DNA of 64,000 nt from positions 1-64,000 of the forward strand of contig NZ_JAJAQC010000024.1 in NCBI RefSeq assembly GCF_027604915.1, written 5' to 3'. The notes under the pieces are model-generated. The model was not told the origin of the DNA, searched no databases, and saw only the letters and a list, made by a program, of their open reading frames with translations. Every line of letters begins with the position of its first letter. The stretch's first letter is position 1. Made by a program: the position numbers and the translations under genes. This DNA is from Streptomonospora mangrovi (lineage in GTDB: Bacteria > Actinomycetota > Actinomycetes > Streptosporangiales > Streptosporangiaceae). Shown here one piece after another: positions 1 through 7,976 of the stretch.

Positions 1-101
1 CCCAGGCCCTCCTCCGACTCGCCCGACAACGGATCAACGTGCTGTTCGCGATGCTCCGCGACGGCACCTTCTACGAACCCAGAACCCCACGCCTCGCTTG
101 A
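1..101 (+). CDS. IS110-family transposase, C-terminal end (partial at left edge)
   Basis: The window opens inside a reading frame (codons in register from position 3) that stops at TGA 99-101. The visible tail, with RQRINVLFAMLRDGTFYE, matches the conserved C-terminus of IS110/IS116/IS902 transposases (DEDD-type recombinases that move a circular intermediate). Only 32 codons are visible, so whether the element is intact cannot be judged. CATAGAGGCACC from 109 lies just after the stop, and the element probably ends near there; IS110 elements usually lack terminal inverted repeats, so the exact border cannot be set from one copy. Confidence 0.8.
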   Translation, partial: QALLRLARQRINVLFAMLRDGTFYEPRTPRLA

Positions 102-267
102 CCAAAGACATAGAGGCACCCCCCCGCTCACCGAGCGCATCCGCATTCACCCCTTTGGGCACGCTGCGTCACGGAACCGCCCGAACCCGTGGGTACGTGC
201 CCCCGCCGCCGGTCGCGCGGCTCAATGGCCTCGGGATCCGCCCCGCGCACAGCCCGAGGAGAACGCC

Positions 268-1239
268 ATGCACGTACCCGCCCCGGCGCGCCTGGTCGCC
301 CTGGCCGCCGCCCTGGCCCTGGCCCACACCGGCGCGGCACCCGCCCACGCCGCGGCCCAGCCCGACTACCCCGGCCACACCGACAGCCGCTACCTGGTGC
401 TCGACGGCTCCGAGGCCGACCTGCGCACCGCCCGCGACGCCGGCTGCGCCGACGCCCGCCAGAACCGCGACGGCCTGCGCATCCTGTTCCTGGGCACCCA
501 GGAGGAGGGCGACCTGCTGCGCCCGCCGGGCACCACCGCCTCCACTGAGGCCGCCCGCACCTCCACCGACCGCGTGCCCCAGGTCGCCGCCGCCTACACC
601 GAGTCCTTCGCCGAGTGCCGCACCGGCGACACCACCGCCGTGCTGGCGCTGGGGGTCAACAACAAGGACGACGGCGGGGTCTCGGGGGCCGCCGCCGGCA
701 CCGCCTGGGCCCGCGTGGTCGAGGCCTCCGCCGAGCGCGCCGACAACCGGGCGGTCACCGTCACCGGGGCCGTCGACGCCGAGCCGTCCTGGTCCACCCC
801 CTCCTGGGCGCGGTCCTGGGTGGGCTCCTACGCGCGCGGCACCGAACGCGCGCTCTACGCCGCCAACTCCGCCGACGGCTGCCCCACCTCCGCCACCGGC
901 ACCACCGCCTGCAACAACGGCTGGGACCTGGCCGACGTCCACTACACCGCCGGCGGCGCGGCGCCCACCGTCGTGGCCATCCCCCAGATTTACCGGACCG
1001 ACGGCATCCAGGCCCGCCAGTGGGCCGCCGTCAGCCACTGGGGCCACATCCACGCCGACGGGCCGCTGCGCTTCGCCGGGGCGCTGGCCCAGCACACCGC
1101 CTGCTCCCAGCGCGGCGGCTGCGAGCGCACCGACAACACCCCCAAGGCCGCCTGGACCCAGTTGCGCGACGCTCTCAACGCCAACGCCCACACCCGGGTC
1201 AGCGAACTGCCCTACGCCAGCGACATGAGCTGGGCCTGA
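268..1239 (+). CDS. secreted protein of unknown function
   Basis: The 323-residue product begins with a classical signal peptide: short n-region ending in Arg8, a hydrophobic stretch of about 16 residues, and a likely signal peptidase I site after AHA near residue 28. The mature part has six cysteines (an even number, compatible with disulfides), is rich in Ala, Thr, Asp and Trp, and has no domain I can name. GAGGAGA six bases before the ATG supports this start over in-frame upstream alternatives. It stands alone, between the transposon end and a two-component system 240 bases downstream. A secreted hydrolase is possible but unsupported; the function is unknown. Confidence 0.72.
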   Translation: MHVPAPARLVALAAALALAHTGAAPAHAAAQPDYPGHTDSRYLVLDGSEADLRTARDAGCADARQNRDGLRILFLGTQEEGDLLRPPGTTASTEAARTSTDRVPQVAAAYTESFAECRTGDTTAVLALGVNNKDDGGVSGAAAGTAWARVVEASAERADNRAVTVTGAVDAEPSWSTPSWARSWVGSYARGTERALYAANSADGCPTSATGTTACNNGWDLADVHYTAGGAAPTVVAIPQIYRTDGIQARQWAAVSHWGHIHADGPLRFAGALAQHTACSQRGGCERTDNTPKAAWTQLRDALNANAHTRVSELPYASDMSWA

Positions 1240-1479
1240 CACCGATCCCTACCGGCCATCCCTGACCGGCACCGACCCGCAGCCGGGCGCCGTTGACGCT
1301 GCGCCCGGCCCCGCCGCCGGCCGCGCTGCGCGCGGCCGGCGCGCGTGTGTGCGGCCCGCCGGCGCCCACACCGCTCCACCCGTGTCCACAGGGGACCTGG
1401 CACCACTGCGCGCACCCCCCGCCACCCCGCACAATGGAAAGGCACCGCCACCGACGCCACCCACCGCAGAAGGACCGCC

Positions 1480-2748
1480 ATGGCACGCACCGACCACCGC
1501 CCCGCGAACAGATTCACCCTGTTCGTGTGGTCGCTGCTGCTGGTGGCCCACGCCGCCGCCAGCGTCGTGCTCACCGTCCTGAGCCTGGTGGCCGCGAGCC
1601 TGTCGGCCATCTGGGTGGGCCTGCCGCTGCTGCTGGCGCTGACCCGGCTGCTGCGGGGCCACGCCCAGACCCACCGCCGCCTGCTGGGCCACCTGCTGGC
1701 CGACGGCCCCGTGCCCGACCCCGGCTACCGCCCCCTGCCCGACACCCGGCTGCGCACCCAGATCAGCGTGGTGCTGGCCGACCCCACCGCCCGCCGCGAC
1801 TACATCTGGCTGGCCACCAACGCCACCCTGGGCCTGACCCTGGCGGCGCTGCCCCTGACCCTGCTCGCCCACGCCGTCCAGGCGGTGCTCTATGTCTGGC
1901 TGTGGCGGTGGGAGGACTCCTGGTACGCGCTGCACCCGGTGGCCGGCCAGGCCGACGCCTACGTCGCCCTGGTCACCGCCACCGCCCTGTTCGCGCTGTT
2001 CTGGCTGCTGACCCCGCCGATCATGCACGCCTACGCCCTGCTCAACCGCCGCCTGCTGGCCCCCAACGAGAACGCGCGGCTGGCCGCCCGGGTGGAGCAC
2101 CTGGCCACCTCCCGCGCCGAGACCATCGACGCCCAGGCGTCGGAGGTCCGCCGCATCGAGCGCGACCTCCACGACGGCGCCCAGGCGCGGCTGGTGGCAC
2201 TGGGCATGAGCCTGGGCATGGCCGAGGAGATGCTGGCCGCCGACCCCGACCTCGCGCGCCGCATGCTCACCGAGGCCCGCGAGACCACCCGCCAGGCCCT
2301 CACCGAGCTGCGCGACCTCGTGCGCGGCATCCACCCGCCGGTGCTGGTGGAGCGCGGTCTGGAGGGCGCGGTGCGGGCGCTGGCCATCACCCAGCACCTG
2401 CCCATCACCGTCGACATCGACCTGCCCGGGCGCCCGGCCGACCCCGTGGAGTCGGCCGCCTACTTCGCGGTGGCCGAACTCCTCACCAACGCCGCCAAGC
2501 ACGCCAACGCCGACCGAGCCTGGGTGCGCATCAACTACGGGCGCGGGCGCATGGTGGTCATCGTCGGCGACGACGGCGTGGGCGGGCTCGACCCCGACTC
2601 CGGCACCGGCCTGCCGGGCATCCGCCGCCGCCTCAGCGCCTTCGACGGCACCATGTCGTGCGTGAGCCCCGCGGGCGGGCCTACCATCGTCACCATGGAG
2701 CTGCCCTGCGCGCTGCGTGCGGCGCCACAGGCCCCGCCCGCCGGCTGA
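1480..2748 (+). CDS. NarL-type sensor histidine kinase
   Basis: A 422-residue membrane kinase that autophosphorylates on histidine and passes phosphate to the response regulator encoded 90 bases downstream. The N-terminal half (about residues 10-190) carries hydrophobic pairs at roughly 12-60 and 110-190, as in actinobacterial kinases with the Putative sensor domain. The HisKA_3 phosphoacceptor motif is IERDLHDGAQARLVALG; the HATPase part shows the N-box ELLTNAAKHANA and the G-box GDDGVGG...GTGLPGIRRRL. The ATG at 1480 follows AGAAGGA; an ORF extension upstream has coding unlike a kinase. The signal sensed cannot be read from sequence. Confidence 0.92.
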   Translation: MARTDHRPANRFTLFVWSLLLVAHAAASVVLTVLSLVAASLSAIWVGLPLLLALTRLLRGHAQTHRRLLGHLLADGPVPDPGYRPLPDTRLRTQISVVLADPTARRDYIWLATNATLGLTLAALPLTLLAHAVQAVLYVWLWRWEDSWYALHPVAGQADAYVALVTATALFALFWLLTPPIMHAYALLNRRLLAPNENARLAARVEHLATSRAETIDAQASEVRRIERDLHDGAQARLVALGMSLGMAEEMLAADPDLARRMLTEARETTRQALTELRDLVRGIHPPVLVERGLEGAVRALAITQHLPITVDIDLPGRPADPVESAAYFAVAELLTNAAKHANADRAWVRINYGRGRMVVIVGDDGVGGLDPDSGTGLPGIRRRLSAFDGTMSCVSPAGGPTIVTMELPCALRAAPQAPPAG

Positions 2749-2838
2749 CCCCCGCCGGTGCGGGGGGCGCTCCGCCGTCCCCTCACCTTCTCCGCCCGGG
2801 CGCCACGCGCGCCGGGCCGCACCACCGCGGGAGCCGCT

Positions 2839-3483
2839 GTGCGCGTCGTGATCGCCGAAGACCTCGCCCTGCTGCGCGACGGGCTCATCCGCCTGCTCCA
2901 GGCCCACGAGTTCGAGGTGGTGGCCGCCGTGGACAACGGCCCCGACCTGCTGGCGGCGCTGACCGGCCAGCGCCCCGACGTGGCCGTGGTCGACGTCCGC
3001 CTGCCGCCCACCTTCACCGACGAAGGGCTCCAGGCGGCCATCCGCGCCCGCCGCGCCGTGCCCGGCCTGCCCATCCTGGTGCTGTCCCAGCACGTGGAGC
3101 AGCTCTACGCCCGCGAACTGCTCTCCGACGACACCGGCGGGGTGGGCTACCTGCTCAAGGACCGGGTCTTCGACATCGGCCAGTTCATCGACGCGGTGCG
3201 CCGCGTGGCGGCCGGGGGCACCGCCATGGACCCCGCCGTGATCTCCCAACTGCTGGCCAAGCACGGCGACGCCGGCCCGCTGGCCCAGCTCACCCCGCGC
3301 GAGCGCGAGGTGCTGGCCGAGATGGCCGAGGGCCGCTCCAACTCCGCCATCGCCGGGCGGCTGTTCATCACCGACAAGGCGGTGTCCAAGCACATCAACT
3401 CCATCTTCACCAAGCTGGACCTGCCGCCCTCCAACGACGACAGCCGCCGGGTGCTGGCGGTGCTGGCCTACCTCAACCAGTGA
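2839..3483 (+). CDS. NarL/FixJ-type response regulator
   Basis: A 214-residue two-domain regulator. The receiver starts RVVIAEDLALLRDGL, with acidic residues E-D near the start, the phospho-acceptor Asp in VVDVRLPP (about residue 54), and Lys in LLKDR. The C-terminal LuxR-type helix-turn-helix is LTPREREVLAEMAEGRSN followed by IAGRLFITDKAVSKHIN. The GTG at 2839 is chosen because the receiver fold begins at once there and GCGGGAG precedes it; the longer frame adds 27 low-complexity residues. It is the obvious partner of the kinase just upstream; targets are not evident. Confidence 0.92.
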   Translation: MRVVIAEDLALLRDGLIRLLQAHEFEVVAAVDNGPDLLAALTGQRPDVAVVDVRLPPTFTDEGLQAAIRARRAVPGLPILVLSQHVEQLYARELLSDDTGGVGYLLKDRVFDIGQFIDAVRRVAAGGTAMDPAVISQLLAKHGDAGPLAQLTPREREVLAEMAEGRSNSAIAGRLFITDKAVSKHINSIFTKLDLPPSNDDSRRVLAVLAYLNQ

Positions 3484-3538
3484 CCGCCGCGGGGCGCGCG
3501 GCCGGCGGCGGAACCCGGGGGCCACCGCGCGCGTCGCA

Positions 3539-3766
3539 GTGCGCATGCCGGTTTCGATCTTCATCCTGGACGCTGTGGTGCTGGCCTTCTGCGCGGCGTT
3601 CATTCTCACTCCCCGTGCCTGGCTCGGCCGCTACGTCTCCGCGCGCTTCGACGACCCCGACACCCACCCCACCCCCACCGGGTGCTGCCTGTACCGGATC
3701 GTGTTCACGGTGTTCGCCGCGCTGATCGTCTACTCCACCGTCCAACTGGCCCTGGCCGCCTCCTGA
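3539..3766 (+). CDS. small two-helix membrane protein
   Basis: A protein of 75 residues (73 if the ATG at 3545 is used) with two predicted membrane segments, SIFILDAVVLAFCAAFIL near the N-terminus and IVFTVFAALIVYSTVQLAL at the C-terminus, joined by a polar loop with DDPDTHPTPTGCC. It resembles small actinobacterial membrane proteins of the DUF6199 kind, but that match is by impression only. It lies 55 bases after the response regulator and could be co-transcribed with the two-component system. No function can be assigned. Confidence 0.55.
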   Translation: MRMPVSIFILDAVVLAFCAAFILTPRAWLGRYVSARFDDPDTHPTPTGCCLYRIVFTVFAALIVYSTVQLALAAS

Positions 3767-3782
3767 CCGGGTGCCCCCCGAC

Positions 3783-4223
3783 TCAGCCGCACCAGCAGGC
3801 GTAGTCGCAGGCGGTGCAGTTGCCGCAGGTGGCGCAGCGCGGGGCATGGCGGTGCTCAAAGCGCAGGAACAGCGCCGGATCGTCGTGGCGGCGCCGCTCG
3901 CGCGCCAGCACCACCCCGCCCGCCGCCAGGGCGGCGGCGCCGGCCGCCCCGGCGGGCAGCGCCAGGGCCGCGCCGTCGGTGAACGCGGCGGCGTGCTCGC
4001 GGGCGACCTCCTCATACCCGCGCGGGTTGGCGCCCTCGTAGCAGATGTGCTCGCGGGTCATGGGCCGCCCGCCGCACTCCACCGGCCCCCACCCCTCCAC
4101 CAGGCCGCCCACCAGAGCCAGCACGGCCAGCACCAGCAGCCCGAACCCGGCCAGCACACCCGCCAGCGCCGCGGCCAGCACGGGGGTGTGCCAGCGGCCC
4201 GGGGGCCGGCCGGCAGCGGTCAC
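3783..4223 (-). CDS. two-helix membrane protein with cysteine-rich tail
   Basis: The GTG at 4223 is preceded by a perfect GAAGGAGG, which sets the start and gives 146 residues. One membrane helix lies at about residues 12-38, a loop with two cysteines (ECGGRPMTREHICYEG) follows, then a second helix at about 82-105 rich in Ala and Gly. The C-terminus ends RCATCGNCTACDYACWCG, a run of six cysteines spaced CxxCxxCxxCxxxCxC that looks like a metal or iron-sulfur binding tail and would face the cytoplasm if the N-terminus is inside. It ends 16 bases from the convergent small membrane protein. It may be translationally independent of the adenylate-forming enzyme upstream (104-base gap). Function unknown. 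Confidence 0.6.
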   Translation of the reverse strand: MTAAGRPPGRWHTPVLAAALAGVLAGFGLLVLAVLALVGGLVEGWGPVECGGRPMTREHICYEGANPRGYEEVAREHAAAFTDGAALALPAGAAGAAALAAGGVVLARERRRHDDPALFLRFEHRHAPRCATCGNCTACDYACWCG

Positions 4224-4326
4224 GGCGCCTCCTTCGCGTGTGCGGCGCCCGGCGGGTGCGCCGGTACGGGGTCGATGATGCCCGTGCCGGCGCGCGGGCG
4301 CGACCCGCCCGCGCGCCGGCACGCCC

Positions 4327-6207
4327 TCAGCGGCCGGCCTGGGGGGTGCGGTAGAGGCTTTCGATCTCCTCGGCGAAGGCGCGCAGGACCGCGTCGCGGC
4401 GCAACCGCCCGTCGGGCAGCACCAGCCCGCCGGTGGGGCTGAACTCCTCGGCGAGCACGTGGAAGGCGCGCACCGCCCAGGCCGGCTCCACACCGCTGTT
4501 GGCGTCGACCACGGCGGCGCGCACCTCGGCGGCCAGTTCGGCGTCCATCACCAGTTCCTCGCGTGACCAGGCCAGCGGCCGGTTGTTGACCAGCCGCCAG
4601 TACTCCAGTTGGTCGGCCGAGAGGGTCAGCAGCGCGGCGGGGTAGGGGCGGCCCCGCCCGATGAGCATGGCCTGGGCGATGAGGGGGTGGCCGCACACCC
4701 GCCGCTCCCAGGCGCGGGCGGGCTCGGGCACCTGGTCGGGGGCCTGGGGGGCCGGGCGCGGTGGGCCGGCCGGCGCGGTGCGGCGGGCCTGGCGGGGGGC
4801 GGCGGCCAGGGGCGCGGCCTGGGGGCGCAGGCGGCGGCCCAGGGTGAGCAGCCCGGAGTCGTCGAGGCTGGCGGCGGTGCCGGTGGCCAGCCAGTCCTCC
4901 CAGCGGGCGGCGCGCCCGGCGGCCTCGTCGCCCCAGTAGCCGGTGAACACCCCGGGGCCGCGCACGTAGACCTCGCCGTCGCCGGCCAGGCGCACCTCCA
5001 CCCCGGGCAGGACCGGCCCGGCCGTGGCGCCGCGCCGGCGGCCCGGCACGCCCAGGGACACCACCCCGCCGGACTCGTCGGTGCCCCACCCCTGCACCAG
5101 CTCCACCCCGGCGCCGTTGAAGAAGTGGTCCAGCCACGGCTCGGCGGTGCCGGCGGCGCACACCACCAGCACCGCGCGCCCGCCCAGCGCGTCGCGCATG
5201 CGCGAGTACATCCACTCGTACATCGCCCGCGACACCCGCCGCCACGGCCCCTTGCGGGGCGACTGGTCGAACCGCACCGCCAGGTCGGTGGCGGTGGTGA
5301 AGGCGTTGAGGTTGTCCCAACTGGTCTCGTGGGCGATGGCGCGCTCGCGGGCGTAGACCCGCGACAGCAGCCGGCCCCGGCACACCACCACGTGGGGGGC
5401 GGCGGCGCGCAGCAGGGCGTCCTCGTCGGCGCCGCGGCCCACCGGGCACACCCGTGCCCGCGCCAGGGCGCAGGCCACCAGCGCGACCAGGCCGCCGGCG
5501 CCGCTGAGCGGCAGCTCCACCAGCACGGTGGGCGCCTCGCCCTCCTCCACGCGCTCCAGGGCGGGGGCCAGGCGCTCCAGCACGGCCGAGGCGCCGGCCA
5601 GCAGCGCGCCGTGGGTCAGCACGGCGCCGCGCACCTGGCCGGTGGCGGTGGGGGTGTAGACGAGGGCGGCGGGGTCGGTGTGCTCCTGCTCCTCGCGGCG
5701 GAACCGCACGGCGGTGGAGTCCATGTAGGCGCCGGGGCGGGCCAGGGCCGCCAGGCCCTCCTCGTCCAGCCGCCACACCCGCGCCAGGTCGGTCAGCTCC
5801 CGCCCGGCGCGGGCCACCGCCTGGGCGTGGCGGCCGTCGCCCAGCACGACCGCGGCCGGGCGGCAGTCTCGCAGGATGCGGGCCAGCCGGTCGGCCGAGG
5901 CGGCGGGCTCCACCACCACCGCGACGGCGCGGGCCACCCACACCGCCTGGACGAGCACGGCGGCGGCGTACCCGGTGGCCCCGGCGATGACGACGCGGTC
6001 ACCGGCGGCCACCCCGACCCCGATGAGGCCTTTGGCCACGGCGGCGACCTCGGCGACGAACTCCCGCGCCCCCACCGGCGCCACCGCGCCCTGGGGCTCG
6101 GGGCGCAGGTAGACCTCCTGGCGGGGAGCCTGGTCGCCGTGGTGGTAGGCCAGATCGCCCAATCCCCGCAACCGCTGTGGGGCCGCGCCGCGCGGCGACT
6201 TCGCCAT
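4327..6207 (-). CDS. degenerate AMP-binding (acyl-CoA synthetase-like) protein
   Basis: A 626-residue protein of the adenylate-forming (ANL) superfamily, closest in layout to FadD15-like long-chain acyl-CoA ligases. Family landmarks are present but eroded. The Thr/Ser-rich P-loop reads YTPTATGQVRGAVLTHGAL rather than the usual TSGTTGxPKG; the YGxTE motif is GWGTDESGG; VFTGYWGDEAAG is intact. The hinge motif TGD reads ATGTAASLDDSGLLTLGRR, losing the ATP-ribose-binding Asp, and the C-terminal catalytic-Lys region reads LPDGRLRRDAV, with Arg where Lys is expected. ATG 6207 follows GGAGGAG with an 11-base gap. Membership in the family is secure; normal ligase activity is doubtful. Confidence 0.8.
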   Translation of the reverse strand: MAKSPRGAAPQRLRGLGDLAYHHGDQAPRQEVYLRPEPQGAVAPVGAREFVAEVAAVAKGLIGVGVAAGDRVVIAGATGYAAAVLVQAVWVARAVAVVVEPAASADRLARILRDCRPAAVVLGDGRHAQAVARAGRELTDLARVWRLDEEGLAALARPGAYMDSTAVRFRREEQEHTDPAALVYTPTATGQVRGAVLTHGALLAGASAVLERLAPALERVEEGEAPTVLVELPLSGAGGLVALVACALARARVCPVGRGADEDALLRAAAPHVVVCRGRLLSRVYARERAIAHETSWDNLNAFTTATDLAVRFDQSPRKGPWRRVSRAMYEWMYSRMRDALGGRAVLVVCAAGTAEPWLDHFFNGAGVELVQGWGTDESGGVVSLGVPGRRRGATAGPVLPGVEVRLAGDGEVYVRGPGVFTGYWGDEAAGRAARWEDWLATGTAASLDDSGLLTLGRRLRPQAAPLAAAPRQARRTAPAGPPRPAPQAPDQVPEPARAWERRVCGHPLIAQAMLIGRGRPYPAALLTLSADQLEYWRLVNNRPLAWSREELVMDAELAAEVRAAVVDANSGVEPAWAVRAFHVLAEEFSPTGGLVLPDGRLRRDAVLRAFAEEIESLYRTPQAGR

Positions 6208-6364
6208 GCCCTTGACCACTCCTCCACCGCCCAGGGGCGCACCGGGGCGGCGCGCGCCACAGCGCCCTACTGTGCACGCAATCCTCACCCGCAGGCAACC
6301 CTGCGGCGGCCGGGCGGAGGGGGCGGCCGGGCAGGTCAGGCGGGATGGTCACCCGCTGAGGCGA

Positions 6365-7642
6365 TCATCGGATGTCAGCAGCCGCGCGGCGCGCCCAGCG
6401 GGCGCTCAGGGCGAAGGCCAGCGCGGCGGCCGCGCCCACGGCGCCCATCACCACCGCCATGCTGGCCAGGGTGGGCTCGCCGGTGGCGGTCAGCCCGGCC
6501 AGGGAGGACAGGCCCCCGCCCAGGGCGAACTGGAGCGAGCCCATCAGCGCCGAGGCGGTGCCGGCCACCGAGGCGGGCTGGCTGGAGATCGCCAGCGTGG
6601 TGGCGTTGGGGAACACGAACCCGACGCTGAACATCATCAGGAAGAACACCGCGGTCAGCACGGGCAGCGCGAAGGGCCCGGTGGGGCCGGCGGCGGCCAG
6701 CGCGCCCAGGGCGGCCACGGCCACCAGCGCCCCGCCCAGCCCGGCGGCCAGCCGGCGCGAGGTCTCCACGCGCCCGATGAGCAGCGCGTTGACCTGGGTG
6801 CCGGCCATCAGGCCCAGCGTGTTGACGGCGAAGATCAGCGCGAACTGCTGCTCGCTGGCGCCGAACTCGCTCTGGGAGACGAAGGAGAACGAGGAGATGT
6901 AGGTAAACATGGCGGCAAAGCTCAGGCCCAGGGTCAGGGCGGGGCCGGCGAAGGCGGCGTCGCGCGCCAGGCGCCCGGCGGTGGCGCCCAGGCGGGCCAG
7001 ATTGAGTTCGGCGCGGCGCTCGCGCGGCAGGCTCTCGGGCAGCCCGAACACCACCACGACCAGGCTGGCCAGGGCCGCCACGCCCAGCACCACGAAGCTC
7101 AACTGCCAGGGGCCCAGCCGCAGCAGTTGGGCGCCCAGCACCGGGCCCAGCAGCGGGGCCAGGCCGGTGACCAGCATCAGCCGGGAGAAGAAGCGGGCGG
7201 CGTCGTCGCCCTCGAACAGGTCGCGCACCACCGCGCGGGCGATGACCGCCCCGGCCGCGCCGGCGATGCCCTGGACGAACCGCAGCCCGATCAGCAGCGG
7301 CGCGGAGTCCACCAGCGCGCACAGGAACGAGGTGAGGGTGAACAGCGCCAGGCCCACCAGGAGGGGGCCGCGCCGGCCCAGGGCGTCGCTGAGGGGTCCG
7401 ATGAGCAACTGGCCCAGCGCCAAGCCCAGCATGATGGCGGTGAGGGTGAGCTGGATCTGCGCCTGGGGCGCGCCCAGGTCGGCGGCGATCTGGGGGAAGG
7501 CGGGCAGGTAGAGGTCGGTGGCCAGGGGGCCGGTGGCGGTGAGCGCCCCCAGGACCAGCACCAGCAGGGCCGCGGCGCGGCGCGCGGGCGGGGCGGGGGT
7601 CCGGGGCGGTGCGGACTCCTCTGTCGGGGCGCTGGTGGACAC
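6365..7642 (-). CDS. MFS drug exporter, Bcr/CflA type
   Basis: A 425-residue major facilitator with about twelve membrane helices. It opens with a short polar N-terminus, then VLGALTATGPLATDLYLPAF, the signature of the Bcr/CflA (DHA1) subfamily of proton-driven drug exporters; motif A between helices 2 and 3 reads GPLSDALGRRGPLLVG. The GTG at 7642 is chosen because GAAGGAGGAG lies seven bases upstream; the longer frame adds an unlikely basic leader. It diverges from another MFS gene across a 334-base spacer with a palindrome. Substrate unknown; the family exports bicyclomycin, chloramphenicol and sulfonamides. Confidence 0.88.
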   Translation of the reverse strand: MSTSAPTEESAPPRTPAPPARRAAALLVLVLGALTATGPLATDLYLPAFPQIAADLGAPQAQIQLTLTAIMLGLALGQLLIGPLSDALGRRGPLLVGLALFTLTSFLCALVDSAPLLIGLRFVQGIAGAAGAVIARAVVRDLFEGDDAARFFSRLMLVTGLAPLLGPVLGAQLLRLGPWQLSFVVLGVAALASLVVVVFGLPESLPRERRAELNLARLGATAGRLARDAAFAGPALTLGLSFAAMFTYISSFSFVSQSEFGASEQQFALIFAVNTLGLMAGTQVNALLIGRVETSRRLAAGLGGALVAVAALGALAAAGPTGPFALPVLTAVFFLMMFSVGFVFPNATTLAISSQPASVAGTASALMGSLQFALGGGLSSLAGLTATGEPTLASMAVVMGAVGAAAALAFALSARWARRAAADIR

Positions 7643-7976
7643 GCGGCAACTCCTCCTTCGTCGGCACTTCCCTCGGGGGCGGGCTCGCGGGCAGGGCGCG
7701 GCACCCTCAGGCTGCAACGCGCCGGCCCGCGCCCGCCATCCAATTCCACGCCCCCAGCGGCGCCCGGGCGGGGTGAGCTTGGCCACCACTCCGTCGCGCA
7801 GCGGCATAACCGCAGGCCCCCGGCTTGCTTAGTTAGCGAAGCTAAACATATGGTGGGTGCGGTGCCCCGCCCCCGCACCGCCCGCACCAGGCGCCCCACC
7901 ACCTGAGGCGCCCGCCGGCGCGCCCGCACCGCCCGCGCGCCCCGCACCCGCACGCACGCAAGGAACACCGCCCGGC
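7643..7976. promoter_or_regulatory. divergent MFS spacer with palindrome 7833-7845
   Basis: The spacer between the two divergent exporter genes holds an inverted repeat TTAGC-GAA-GCTAA (7833-7845) inside an AT-rich patch (CTTAGTTAGCGAAGCTAAACATATG). In such an arrangement this is most simply the operator of a MarR- or TetR-type repressor acting on one or both exporters; no regulator gene lies next to it, so the binder would act from elsewhere. The rest of the spacer is GC-rich and shows no other structure. Confidence 0.45.

Noticed and set aside
1249-3609. 786-codon open frame on the minus strand opposite the two-component genes
   Set aside because: Its product is Gly/Gln/His/Val-rich low complexity with no domain; it is the antisense of GC-rich codons of two clear genes. 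The same holds for the long minus frame at 43082-46666 and others.
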